64,000 nucleotides of DNA from Eubacterium sp. (GTDB lineage: Bacteria; Bacillota; Clostridia; Oscillospirales; Acutalibacteraceae). The notes under the pieces were generated by a model. The model ran no database searches. It had not been told where the DNA came from and saw only the letters and a program-made list of their open reading frames with translations. The translations under genes were made by a program, and so were the position numbers. The stretch spans positions 5,001 through 69,000 of the forward strand of contig JARHZA010000002.1 of the NCBI GenBank assembly GCA_029258375.1, written 5' to 3'. Shown here piece after piece: positions 43,296 to 52,792 of the stretch (the stretch's first letter is position 1; the number at the start of each line of letters is the position of its first letter).

Positions 43296-45920
43296 ATGGC
43301 AAAGAAATTATCGCCAATGATGGAACAATATTTTGAAATTAAAAATCAATACCCAGGCGTGCTGTTGTTTTTCCGCCTCGGTGATTTTTATGAGATGTTT
43401 TTTGATGATGCAAAAATTGCATCAGAAGAACTTGATTTAGTTCTTACAGGTCGTGATTGTGGTCAAGAGGAACGTGCACCAATGTGCGGAGTTCCTTTTC
43501 ACTCAGCAGATAATTATATTGCAAAACTTGTTTCAAGAGGTTATAAAGTTGCAATTTGCGAACAACTTGAAGATCCAAAGCAGGTTAAAGGCTTGGTCAA
43601 AAGAGATGTCATAAGAATCATAACACCAGGTACTGTTATTGAGGGTAATATGCTTGATGATTCTGTTAATAACTATCTTTGCTCAATTTGCAAAGGCGAA
43701 GATGAAACAGGAATCTGTTTTGCAGATGTTTCCACATCAGAATTCCACATAACAGTTTTTAATGGCGAAGATTTAGAAAATCAAATTATAGATCAACTTT
43801 CTGTTTATCAGCCAAAAGAAATTCTTGTAAATTCTTTAGCACTTGATTTAACAAATGTTGCTAAGTTTACAAAATCTCGTCTTGATACAGAACCTCAACT
43901 TTTAGATGATGAAAAATTTGATTTTGAAACTTCAGCAAATCTTATTCTTGAAACTTTGAATAAAGATGAAATTAGTTCTCTTGAACTTGGTCATAGTAAG
44001 GTGGCAGTTTCTGCACTTGGTGTGGTTATTGATTATCTTAAAGAAGTTCAAAAGAAAGACGAAATTGAAACACCATCAGAAATTGAATTTTTCGATAAAG
44101 AAGAATTTATGAAACTTGATATAAGTGCAAGACGAAATCTTGAACTTACAAAATCAATGATGGGTGGAGATAAAAAGCACTCTCTTCTTTGGGTTATTGA
44201 TAAAACAAAAACTGCAATGGGTAAGAGAATGATAAGAAGTTGGCTTGAACGTCCTCTTATGTCAATTTCAAAAATTACTAAAAGGCAAAATGCTATTGGC
44301 GAACTTGCAGATAATTTTGAAAAAAGAGATAAATTAAGAACTTCTCTTTCTGGCATAAACGATATTGAACGTTTGATGACTCGTATAACTTACGGCACAG
44401 CAAACGCAAAGGAATTAAAAGCACTTGAATCAACAATAAGCAAACTTCCTGCCATTAAAGAAGAGGTTGCATCTTCTTCATCTGCTCTTCTTAAAGAAGT
44501 TGAAAATAATATAGACCTTTTGGAAGATATTAAAAATCTTATTTCAAATGCTATTACCGAAGAACCACCATTCACTTTAAGAGAAGGTGGAATGATTAAA
44601 GCAGGATTTAATGAAGAAATTGATAGTCTTAAAGCGATTATGGAAGACGGTGCAGGAATTATAGCTTCAATAGAGGCAGAACAAAGGGAACTTACTGGTA
44701 TTCCAAAACTAAAAGTTGGATATAATAGAGTTTTTGGCTACTATATTGAAGTTACAAATTCATATAAAGACCTTGTGCCTGAAACATATATTAGAAAACA
44801 GACTTTAACAAATTGTGAAAGATATATTACACAAGAACTTAAAGAGCTTGAGGGCAAAATTCTTGGTGCTAAAGATAGAGAAATTGCTCTTGAATACGAA
44901 GTATTTTGTGGTATAAGAAACACAGTAGCAGGCGAGATAGAAAGATTTCACAAAACTGCAAAGGCTCTTGCAACTCTTGATGTTTTGGCAAGTCTTGCAG
45001 AAGTTGCAGTTAATAACAACTATGTTTGCCCAACAATAAATAACGAGGGCATTATTGATATTAAAGACGGTCGCCACCCAGTTGTAGAAACACTTCTTGG
45101 TGGAGCACCATTCGTTCCAAACGATACTTTACTTGATAAAAACGATAATCGTTGTTCAATTATTACTGGCCCTAATATGGCTGGTAAATCTACATATATG
45201 CGTCAAATAGCACTTATTGTTCTTCTTGCTCAAATAGGTTCATTTGTTCCTGCAAGAACTGCTAATATCGGCATTGTTGATGCTATTTTTACAAGAGTTG
45301 GTGCTTCTGATGACCTTGCAACAGGTCAATCAACATTTATGGTTGAAATGAATGAAGTTTCAACAATTCTTAAAAACGCAACTGAAAACAGCCTCATAAT
45401 TCTTGATGAAATTGGAAGAGGTACTTCTACTTTTGATGGAATGAGTATTGCTCGTGCCGTGCTTGAGTTTGTTTGTAAAAAGAAAACTCTTGGTGCAAAA
45501 TCACTTTTCGCAACTCACTATCACGAATTAACTGTTATGGAGGGTATGCTTGACGGTGTTAAGAATTATTCAATAGCAGTTAAAAAACGTGGCGACGATA
45601 TAACATTCTTACGCAGAATTGTTAGAGGTGGAGCAGATGAAAGTTTTGGTATTGAAGTTGCAAAACTTGCAGGTGTTCCAAACACAGTTGTTAAACGTGC
45701 AAAAGTTATTCTTAAAGAACTTGAGCAAAACACACCTAAAATTGAATTTAAGGCAGAAAACGAAGTTGTAGAAGAAGATGATGAAATTCAATATAACTTT
45801 GCAATAAACGGTAAAAACGAAATTATTGAAATACTTAAAACAATAGATGTTAATACTTTAACTCCTATTGAGGCTATGCAAACACTTTATGACTTAAAGA
45901 AAAAGTCAGAAGAATTATAA
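43296..45920 (+). CDS. mutS: DNA mismatch repair protein MutS
   Basis: An 874-residue mismatch-recognition ATPase. The N-terminal mismatch-binding domain shows FFRLGDFYEMF, the Phe-x-Glu wedge of the family. Walker A GPNMAGKST (about 624-632), the STFMVEM signature and LDEIGRGTST (Walker B and beyond) mark the ATPase, followed by a C-terminal helix-turn-helix. It works with MutL, the next gene. A longer in-frame opening exists upstream, but AAAGGAGG before ATG 43296 and the conserved MAKKLSPMMEQYFEIK start fix it there. Confidence 0.97.
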   Translation: MAKKLSPMMEQYFEIKNQYPGVLLFFRLGDFYEMFFDDAKIASEELDLVLTGRDCGQEERAPMCGVPFHSADNYIAKLVSRGYKVAICEQLEDPKQVKGLVKRDVIRIITPGTVIEGNMLDDSVNNYLCSICKGEDETGICFADVSTSEFHITVFNGEDLENQIIDQLSVYQPKEILVNSLALDLTNVAKFTKSRLDTEPQLLDDEKFDFETSANLILETLNKDEISSLELGHSKVAVSALGVVIDYLKEVQKKDEIETPSEIEFFDKEEFMKLDISARRNLELTKSMMGGDKKHSLLWVIDKTKTAMGKRMIRSWLERPLMSISKITKRQNAIGELADNFEKRDKLRTSLSGINDIERLMTRITYGTANAKELKALESTISKLPAIKEEVASSSSALLKEVENNIDLLEDIKNLISNAITEEPPFTLREGGMIKAGFNEEIDSLKAIMEDGAGIIASIEAEQRELTGIPKLKVGYNRVFGYYIEVTNSYKDLVPETYIRKQTLTNCERYITQELKELEGKILGAKDREIALEYEVFCGIRNTVAGEIERFHKTAKALATLDVLASLAEVAVNNNYVCPTINNEGIIDIKDGRHPVVETLLGGAPFVPNDTLLDKNDNRCSIITGPNMAGKSTYMRQIALIVLLAQIGSFVPARTANIGIVDAIFTRVGASDDLATGQSTFMVEMNEVSTILKNATENSLIILDEIGRGTSTFDGMSIARAVLEFVCKKKTLGAKSLFATHYHELTVMEGMLDGVKNYSIAVKKRGDDITFLRRIVRGGADESFGIEVAKLAGVPNTVVKRAKVILKELEQNTPKIEFKAENEVVEEDDEIQYNFAINGKNEIIEILKTIDVNTLTPIEAMQTLYDLKKKSEEL

Positions 45921-45970
45921 TAAAAATTTATAACTAAAACGTTAGTTAATAGAAAAGGTAGGTGATATAT

Positions 45971-48127
45971 ATGCCTAAAATCAATATACTTCCAAAAGAA
46001 GTTTATAATCTTATTGCAGCAGGCGAAGTTGTTGAACGCCCTATGAGCGTTGTTAAAGAAATGATAGAAAATTCCGTTGATGCTGGTGCAAAACATATTA
46101 CTATTGAAATAAAAAACGGTGGCACAACTTATATTCGCATAACAGATGACGGTTGTGGTATTGCAAAAGAAGATATTAAAAAGGTGTTTATATCACACGC
46201 AACATCTAAAATTTCAAGTGGCGAAGATCTTGATGCAATAGCAACACTTGGCTTTAGGGGCGAGGCTATGGCATCAATTGCCGCAGTTTCTAAAGTTGAA
46301 CTTCTTACAAAAAGTGAAGACGAAGAAGTTGGAACAAGATACGAAATTGTTGGTGGAGAAGAAAAAGATTTTTCAGATGCAGGCTGCCCACAAGGCACAA
46401 CTATTGTTGTTAGAGATATTTTCTTCAATGTGCCAGCAAGAATGAAATTTTTAAAGAAAGATGTTACAGAGGGCAATGCTGTTCAAGGTATAGTTGAAAG
46501 AATGGCTTTGTCACACCCAGAAGTTTCTTTCCGTTTTATTAGAGAAAATAGGCAAGCAATTATAACATCGGGCAATGGCGATTTAAGAAGTGCAGTTTAT
46601 TCTGTTCTTGGTGGCGAAATGTCTGACACACTTGTTAAAGTTGATTATTCGCTTGGCGGTATGCGTGTTTATGGTTATACAAGCAAACCACACCAATCAA
46701 GAAAAAGCCGTGCAATGCAATTTTTCTTTATAAACGGAAGGTATGTTAAAAGCACAACTGCTATGGCAGCACTTGAACAAGCATATAAAAATTTAATTAT
46801 GGTTGGTCGTTTTCCAGCATGTGTTTTAAATCTTGAAATAGATCCTAAACTTGTTGATGTAAACGTTCATCCAGCAAAAATAGAAGTTCGTTTCGCAAAC
46901 GAAAAACCAATTTTTAACTTGATTTACTATGGTGTTAAAACTGCAGTTGAAATTGGAGATACTGTAAAAGAGGCGAAATTCGGCTCTGAATATAGCAATT
47001 CAGTTAATGAAAAAGAAAGTTACATAAAGGCTCAAACAAGAAAAACAAAAGTGGATTTTTTCAAAAAAGAAGAACCACCAAGCCAAATGAAATTTTCTTC
47101 AAAACCTAAAGAAGATTTTTGGGCTGTTGCTTCAAGCAGTACGTATAACCAAAATAGCGAAAAAAGAAAGTCAAATTTTGATATTGAAGTTGAAGATGAG
47201 TTTTTATCTTCTAAAAATAACGATTCTGTTAAAACAGAAAAAAATATCTTAGAAGAATTTAGAGATAGCAAAATAACTACTTCAAACGAAAATTTTGACA
47301 AGATTGAAAACGTAAATAAAACTTTTGAAAGTGCTCAAAAAAGTGAAGTTTTAAAAGATTGCGAACAAGTTACAGAAAAAATTGAAGAACAAGTAACAGA
47401 AGTTCAAAAAGAAATCGAAAAAACAGACGATTTGAAAGAACAAGAGTTTTCAGCAGAAGTTGATGAGCAATGTGGAAAAGTCGAACTTAAAGAAAACAAC
47501 TCATCAAATGCTGAAGATAACGCACCTGAAATTGTAGACGAAAAAGAGGACGAAGTTCCTTTTGAAGTAGTTGGCGAAGCATTTAGAACTTATATAATTG
47601 TTCAAATAGAAAACAACTTATATTACATAGACAAGCACGCTGCACACGAAAGAATGATTTATGAAAAACTTAGAAAAGAATCTAAGAATGGCATAATATC
47701 TCAATTACTTCTTGTGCCAACTGTTGTTAAACTTTCAACAGATGAATATGCAGTAGTGACAGATAATTTAGAATTATTATCAAAATGTGGTTTCCTTGTT
47801 GAGGATTTTGGCAATAGTTCTGTAATAGTTCGTGAAACACCATCTCTTCTTGACGGTGCAGATATTAAAGACTTAATACTTGAAATTGCAGAAAAATTAT
47901 TGCTGCATAAAACAGATATAGAGCCAGATAAAATGGATTGGATTTTTCATTCTGCATCTTGCAGAAGTGCAGTAAAAGGCGGGGATTATACAACTCCTGA
48001 AGAAAGAGAACTTTTTGTAAAAAAACTTCTTTCTATGCCTAACATTCGTTATTGTCCACACGGAAGACCAGTTATGATAAAAATTTCAAGATATGAAATT
48101 GAAAAACAATTTGGAAGAATACAATGA
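45971..48127 (+). CDS. mutL: DNA mismatch repair protein MutL (endonuclease type)
   Basis: A 718-residue GHKL ATPase and mismatch-repair nuclease. N-terminal motifs ENSVDAGA, DDGCGI, HATSKI and LGFRGEA are typical. The C-terminal domain has DKHAAHERMIYE, a variant of the DQHAxxERxxYE metal-binding endonuclease motif, and CPHGRP. Between them lies an unusually long charged linker (about residues 330-520) rich in Glu, Lys and Ser. ATG 45971 fits AGGTAGGTGA better than an upstream GTG. The stop overlaps miaA by four bases. Confidence 0.96.
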   Translation: MPKINILPKEVYNLIAAGEVVERPMSVVKEMIENSVDAGAKHITIEIKNGGTTYIRITDDGCGIAKEDIKKVFISHATSKISSGEDLDAIATLGFRGEAMASIAAVSKVELLTKSEDEEVGTRYEIVGGEEKDFSDAGCPQGTTIVVRDIFFNVPARMKFLKKDVTEGNAVQGIVERMALSHPEVSFRFIRENRQAIITSGNGDLRSAVYSVLGGEMSDTLVKVDYSLGGMRVYGYTSKPHQSRKSRAMQFFFINGRYVKSTTAMAALEQAYKNLIMVGRFPACVLNLEIDPKLVDVNVHPAKIEVRFANEKPIFNLIYYGVKTAVEIGDTVKEAKFGSEYSNSVNEKESYIKAQTRKTKVDFFKKEEPPSQMKFSSKPKEDFWAVASSSTYNQNSEKRKSNFDIEVEDEFLSSKNNDSVKTEKNILEEFRDSKITTSNENFDKIENVNKTFESAQKSEVLKDCEQVTEKIEEQVTEVQKEIEKTDDLKEQEFSAEVDEQCGKVELKENNSSNAEDNAPEIVDEKEDEVPFEVVGEAFRTYIIVQIENNLYYIDKHAAHERMIYEKLRKESKNGIISQLLLVPTVVKLSTDEYAVVTDNLELLSKCGFLVEDFGNSSVIVRETPSLLDGADIKDLILEIAEKLLLHKTDIEPDKMDWIFHSASCRSAVKGGDYTTPEERELFVKKLLSMPNIRYCPHGRPVMIKISRYEIEKQFGRIQ

Positions 48128-49047
48128 CAAAAACAAAAATAATCGTGGTCGCAGGGCCAACAGCAAGTGGTAAAACAAGCCTTGGTATAGAAGTTGCAAA
48201 AGCGGTTGATGGCGAAATTATTTCTGCCGATTCAATGCAAATTTATAAAGGTATGAGCATAGCAACTGCTGCTCCAACAAAAGAAGAGCAAAGCGAAGTA
48301 CCGCACCACCTTGTTGAATTTTTAGATAAAGATAAAAACTTTTCAGTTTCTGATTATTGCGATATAGCAAAAAAAGAAATTGAAGATATTGCAAACAGAG
48401 GCAAAGTTCCAGTTATTGTTGGTGGAACAGGTCTATTTATAAACAGTCTTGTTGATAATATAAAGTTTATCGAATCTAAAACAGACTTTGAACTTCGTGA
48501 TAAACTTATGCAAAAGGATGTTGATGAACTTTATGATGAGTTGAAAAAAGTTGACTCAATTGCAGCAAGCAAAATACATAAAAATAATAAAACTCGTGTT
48601 GTTCGTGCACTTGAAATATATTATTCATCCGGCAAAACAAAAACTATGCAAGATGATGAATCAAGAACAGAAGAAAGCCCTTATGATGTTTTATATTTTG
48701 TAATAGGCTATCAAGATAGAGAAATATTATATAATCGTATAAATAAAAGAGTTGATATTATGGCTCAAAATGGTCTTGTGATTGAGGCTAAAGAAAACCT
48801 TAAAAGTGCAGCTGGCACTTCTGCACAGGCAATAGGTCATAAAGAACTTGTGCCTTATTTCAAAGGCGATTTAACGTTAGAAGAAGCTCTTGATAATTTA
48901 AAAAAAGAAACACGCCACTATGCAAAAAGGCAAATTACATGGTTTAAGAAAAGAGAAAATGCAATTTGGCTTTATGCAGACGTTTTAGGTCAAGAAAATC
49001 TTGTTAAAACGGCAGTAGAAAAAAGTAGGGAATTTTTAAATGGATGA
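48124..49047 (+). CDS. miaA: tRNA dimethylallyltransferase MiaA
   Basis: A 307-residue enzyme that adds a dimethylallyl group to A37 of tRNAs reading UNN codons, the substrate for MiaB in the same operon. P-loop GPTASGKTSL (11-20), the DSMQIYKGMSIATA motif and VGGTGLFI match the family. The start overlaps the mutL stop and its own stop overlaps the next start by eight bases, indicating tight translation coupling. Confidence 0.96.
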   Translation: MTKTKIIVVAGPTASGKTSLGIEVAKAVDGEIISADSMQIYKGMSIATAAPTKEEQSEVPHHLVEFLDKDKNFSVSDYCDIAKKEIEDIANRGKVPVIVGGTGLFINSLVDNIKFIESKTDFELRDKLMQKDVDELYDELKKVDSIAASKIHKNNKTRVVRALEIYYSSGKTKTMQDDESRTEESPYDVLYFVIGYQDREILYNRINKRVDIMAQNGLVIEAKENLKSAAGTSAQAIGHKELVPYFKGDLTLEEALDNLKKETRHYAKRQITWFKKRENAIWLYADVLGQENLVKTAVEKSREFLNG

Positions 49048-50308
49048 GAACAATAAATCTCAAAATCAAAATAAGTTTCTAAAATTGTTTTCAAAAATAA
49101 AAGGCAATTTAGCAATCATACTTGTAATTGTTGTTATATTTGTTTGGTTTTTTACAGAAATAGGTAGAATAGTAAATGTTAAACTTGAAACACAAACTGC
49201 TATTGAAGAAGTAGTTTATGAAACTATTGATGCAAAGGCACTTGTTGTTAGAAACGAAAGTGTAATCGCAAATGATAAAGGTGCTGTAACAGTTCCTTAT
49301 GTAGCAGATGGTGACAAGGTAAAAGTTGGCGGTAAAGTGGCTATGGAATTTTCTTCTGAAGAAAAAGCCCAAACATACACAAATTACCTTGATTTAGAGA
49401 AACAAATAGAAAATTACGAAGAAATGAAAAAGAGTTCAGTAGGTCAAGTAACTGATGTTGAATCTATTGATGAAGATATTATCGATGATTTGAACGGATA
49501 TATTCGTTCAAATTCAGTTGTTGATACAACAAGTTCAAAAGAATTTGCAAATGAACTAAATAACAAATTCACAAGACGTCAAATGTTAATCGGCGAAAAA
49601 ATAGATTTTGAATCTGTAATAGGTTCAGTTCAAAATAAAATTGATTCTCTTGGTGTATCATCTTGCAAGCCAACCGGCTATGTTACAACAGATGTATCTG
49701 GCATTTTTGCAAGATATACAGATGGCTGTGAATCAATGTTTGACTATAAAAATATAAAAAAACTTGATGTTCAAACATTAGAAAGATATATAGAAAATGT
49801 TAAAAATGCAAGGCCAACAAACAGTATCGGCAAAATCGTTTGCGATTTCGACTGGTATTTTTGTGCCGTTGTAAAAACAGAAGATATTGCAACTTTAAAA
49901 AATGGAAACAGGGTTGAAGTTACGCTTGAAAACTCTGATAAAGTATTAAGTTGCAAAATAGTTAGTGGAGCAGATCCACCCCTTGGAAAACAAGAAACAG
50001 TTCTTATTCTTAAATGTAGCGAGATGAATAGCGAATTAGCATCTTTAAGATTAGAAAATATTAAAATTCGAATTGATTCACATAAGGGAATAAAAATGCC
50101 TATTGAATCTGTTCATATTAAAAATGGCGAAAAGGGTGTTTATGCTCTCGTATCATCTGTTGTAGAATGGCGAAAAGCAGATGTTTTATATACTGGGGAA
50201 GATTACGTTATATTAAGTTATGATCCTAAAGAAAAAGACGGAATCAAACTTTATGACGAAATTATAATTCGAGGAAGGGACCTTCATGATGGAAAAGTTT
50301 ATACTTGA
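49040..50308 (+). CDS. HlyD/membrane-fusion-like envelope protein
   Basis: A 422-residue protein with one N-terminal membrane helix (about 22-44) and an extracellular region containing a barrel-sandwich segment (VVRNESVIANDKGAVTVPYV then VADGDKVKVGGKVAMEF) and a short helical hairpin (about 110-200), like HlyD/RND membrane-fusion proteins. No partner transporter gene is present; instead it precedes yggS, sepF and divIVA. In Clostridia similar proteins sit next to sepF, so a link to cell-envelope assembly during division is possible but inferred. It overlaps both neighbours, by 8 and 23 bases. Confidence 0.75.
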   Translation: MDENNKSQNQNKFLKLFSKIKGNLAIILVIVVIFVWFFTEIGRIVNVKLETQTAIEEVVYETIDAKALVVRNESVIANDKGAVTVPYVADGDKVKVGGKVAMEFSSEEKAQTYTNYLDLEKQIENYEEMKKSSVGQVTDVESIDEDIIDDLNGYIRSNSVVDTTSSKEFANELNNKFTRRQMLIGEKIDFESVIGSVQNKIDSLGVSSCKPTGYVTTDVSGIFARYTDGCESMFDYKNIKKLDVQTLERYIENVKNARPTNSIGKIVCDFDWYFCAVVKTEDIATLKNGNRVEVTLENSDKVLSCKIVSGADPPLGKQETVLILKCSEMNSELASLRLENIKIRIDSHKGIKMPIESVHIKNGEKGVYALVSSVVEWRKADVLYTGEDYVILSYDPKEKDGIKLYDEIIIRGRDLHDGKVYT

Positions 50309-51017
50309 TGAAGAAAGACTTAAATCAGTAGAAGAAAATTACAAACGAATACGTGATAATGTAAAAGAATGTGCTGTAAAAGCAGGCAGAGATGAAAATG
50401 AAGTTCGCCTTATGTGCGTAACAAAAACTGTTGAACCTGTTTACATAAACAAAGCACTTGAACTTGGTGCAGATTTAATAGGCGAAAACAGAGTTCAAGA
50501 ATATCTTGGAAAACGTGATGAACTAAATCTTCAAGGTGTTGAACGTCATCTTATCGGCCATTTACAAACTAACAAGGTTAAACAAATTGTTGGTGAAGTT
50601 GATATGATTGAATCTGTTTCTTCACTAAAACTTGCAAAAGAAATTGCAAAAGTTTCAACTGCAAAGGGAATCGTAACAGATTGCCTTGTTGAAGTTAACA
50701 TTGGTAAAGAGGAAAGTAAGAGTGGAATTTATATTGAAGAATTAAACGAAACACTTTACCAAATTTCAGAAATGGAAGGAATTAAAGTTAAAGGACTTAT
50801 GACAATTCCTCCAATTTGCGAAAAAGATAGCGAAATACGTCGATATTTTGCGTTATTGGCACAATCTTTCATTGACATTAAAGATAAAAAAATAGATAAT
50901 ATAGATATGCAAATTTTGTCTATGGGAATGAGTGGCGATTATGAAGCCGCCATTGCTGAAGGCTCAAATATAGTCAGAGTAGGCACAGCCATCTTTGGTG
51001 CAAGAAAATATTTTTAG
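50286..51017 (+). CDS. YggS-family pyridoxal-phosphate homeostasis protein
   Basis: A 243-residue PLP-binding TIM-barrel protein (YggS/PLPHP family, YlmE in Bacillus). The PLP lysine lies in MCVTKTV (Lys47 from the first Met). GENRVQEY, LIGHLQTNK, GLMTIPP and MSMGMSGDYEAAI are family motifs. It carries PLP and keeps vitamin B6 and amino-acid pools balanced, with no strong catalytic activity. Two adjacent ATG codons (50286, 50289) are possible starts. Placement just upstream of sepF matches the ylmE-ylmF(sepF) order of Firmicutes. Confidence 0.94.
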   Translation: MMEKFILDEERLKSVEENYKRIRDNVKECAVKAGRDENEVRLMCVTKTVEPVYINKALELGADLIGENRVQEYLGKRDELNLQGVERHLIGHLQTNKVKQIVGEVDMIESVSSLKLAKEIAKVSTAKGIVTDCLVEVNIGKEESKSGIYIEELNETLYQISEMEGIKVKGLMTIPPICEKDSEIRRYFALLAQSFIDIKDKKIDNIDMQILSMGMSGDYEAAIAEGSNIVRVGTAIFGARKYF

Positions 51018-51029
51018 GAGGATATGAGT

Positions 51030-51515
51030 ATGGGATTTTTTGATAAATTTACAGAAATTATTCGTGAAGACGATAATGACGATTTTGATGACTTTTATGA
51101 AAATGAAGAATCTTCTTTTGGTATTCCATCTCCTGTAAGAAGAGAGAGAGCACCTCGTAAAGTTCCAAAAGAGGAGAAGCCAGAACGAATACATCGCTCT
51201 CGTGCAGATTCAGATAAAGTAGTTAATATTCATACAACAGCTCAACTTCAAGTTGTGCTTGTTAAACCAGAAAGATACGAAGAGGCAGCAGGTATTGCAG
51301 ATAATTTAAATGAAAAACGCACTGTTGTTCTTAATCTTGAATCAGCAAATCGTGATGTATCAAGACGTTTACTTGACTTTTTAAGCGGCGTTGCTTATGC
51401 AAATAACGGTCAAATTAAAAAGGTTGCAAACTGCACATATATCATTACACCTTATAATGTAGATGTTATGGGCGATTTGCTTGATGAACTCGAAAATAAC
51501 GGAATGTTTGTGTGA
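51030..51515 (+). CDS. sepF: Cell division protein SepF
   Basis: A 161-residue FtsZ-binding protein. A short N-terminal amphipathic membrane-binding helix (MGFFDKFTEIIRED) is followed by an acidic, disordered stretch and the SepF core (VVLVKPERYEEAAGIADNL, FLSGVAYANNGQIKKV). SepF tethers FtsZ to the membrane and shapes the septum. AGGAGG is eight bases from ATG 51030 but only two from ATG 51024, and the MGFFDK start matches the family, so 51030 is preferred. It lies between yggS and a DivIVA-type gene. Confidence 0.93.
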   Translation: MGFFDKFTEIIREDDNDDFDDFYENEESSFGIPSPVRRERAPRKVPKEEKPERIHRSRADSDKVVNIHTTAQLQVVLVKPERYEEAAGIADNLNEKRTVVLNLESANRDVSRRLLDFLSGVAYANNGQIKKVANCTYIITPYNVDVMGDLLDELENNGMFV

Positions 51516-51535
51516 TTTTATAAGAGGGGAATATT

Positions 51536-52762
51536 ATGATTACATTAAACCAAATTAAAGAGAAAAAACTTCCAACAGCTGCTCGTGGTTATGATATCAA
51601 CGAAACTAATAAGTTTTTAACAGAAGTTATTGAATCATACGCAGCTCTTTGTGCTGAAAACAAAGAACTTTATAGAAAGTTAGATGTTCTTGCTGATACT
51701 GTTCAAGGATATAGAAATGATGAAGATTCTATTAAGTCTGCACTTTTAATCGCTCAAAAAGCAGCAGATAGCGTTACCAAAAATGCTAAAGATAAGGCAG
51801 AAGAAATTGTTTCAAAAAGCACAGATAATGCACAAAATATAGTTACAGAGGCAAAAGAAAAAGCAGAAAAACTTGTTTCTGAGGCTCGTGATTATGCAGC
51901 AGCACTTACAAAAGAAAAAACAGAAGCTGCAACAGAAATTATTGCAGAGGCAGAACAAAAAGCTAATGATGCAATAATTGGTGCAAAAATGGTTTCTCAA
52001 GAAATTCTTGATAAGGTTAAAGCTGTTTCAGCAGATCTTGTATCTAAAGTTAAGTCTGAAAAAGAATATCAAGAAAACTTATCTGTAAAACTTAAAGAAG
52101 ATTCAAGTAATTTTAAAGCAAACTTAATTTCTATTTATGAAAAAGAATTAACTATTCTTCAAAATATGGTAGAAGAACAAGAAAACGAAGGAAAAAAAGA
52201 AGCTGAAGAAAAGCTTAGTGAAGTTGAAAATGAAATCGACGATATTTTTTCAGAAATGAAAGATATTGAAGAGTTAATTGCTTTTAAAGTTGAAAAACAA
52301 CAAGCTGAAACAACTGACGATGTAGAAGACATTGAAGAAGTTGAAGACGTTCAAGAAGAACCTAAAGAAGAAGTTGAGAATGTAGAAGAAACAGAAACAA
52401 CAGCAGATTCTGAAGAACAAGTTTCAGAACCTGAAGAAGTTGAAGAGATTGAAGAAATTGAAACAATTGAAGAAAAGCCAGAAGATAACGATTTTGAATT
52501 AAGAGAAGTTGACAAAGACGACATAGAAGATTCAGATGTTGACGTTAATTCTGCAATAGATGCTTTTACAACAAGCTCTCAAGACTCTGAAGAAAATTCA
52601 ACAGGTGAACTTCCTTTTGAAAGCTTTTTTACTGTAAAGCAAACTCCAACAAGAACAGAAGAAAAAATTAGTCTTATCCCTCCAGAAGATTATGAGGGCG
52701 AAGAAGAGGAAGAACATAAGTTCCACGGCTTTTTCAAGAAGAAAAAAGATAAAAATAAATAA
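51536..52762 (+). CDS. divIVA: DivIVA-domain protein with long acidic C-terminus
   Basis: A 408-residue protein. The first ~60 residues are a DivIVA-type membrane-curvature domain (MITLNQIKEKKLPTAARGYD ... INETNKFLTEV). A long coiled coil follows, with an 11-12 residue repeat of Ala/Glu/Lys (AKDKAEEIVSKSTDNAQNIV-like, about 80-165). The last ~150 residues are very rich in Glu and Asp, then the protein ends in a basic KKKKDKNK tail. It should mark poles and septa and recruit other proteins. It is longer than B. subtilis DivIVA (164), and the acidic region has no known match. Placed between sepF and ileS as in many Firmicutes. Confidence 0.9.
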   Translation: MITLNQIKEKKLPTAARGYDINETNKFLTEVIESYAALCAENKELYRKLDVLADTVQGYRNDEDSIKSALLIAQKAADSVTKNAKDKAEEIVSKSTDNAQNIVTEAKEKAEKLVSEARDYAAALTKEKTEAATEIIAEAEQKANDAIIGAKMVSQEILDKVKAVSADLVSKVKSEKEYQENLSVKLKEDSSNFKANLISIYEKELTILQNMVEEQENEGKKEAEEKLSEVENEIDDIFSEMKDIEELIAFKVEKQQAETTDDVEDIEEVEDVQEEPKEEVENVEETETTADSEEQVSEPEEVEEIEEIETIEEKPEDNDFELREVDKDDIEDSDVDVNSAIDAFTTSSQDSEENSTGELPFESFFTVKQTPTRTEEKISLIPPEDYEGEEEEEHKFHGFFKKKKDKNK

Positions 52763-52792
52763 ACAAAATTTAATGAAGGTTGATGATTAAAA

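Noticed and set aside
52763-52792. T-box riboswitch before ileS
   Set aside because: Only 30 bases separate divIVA and ileS, too short for a T-box.
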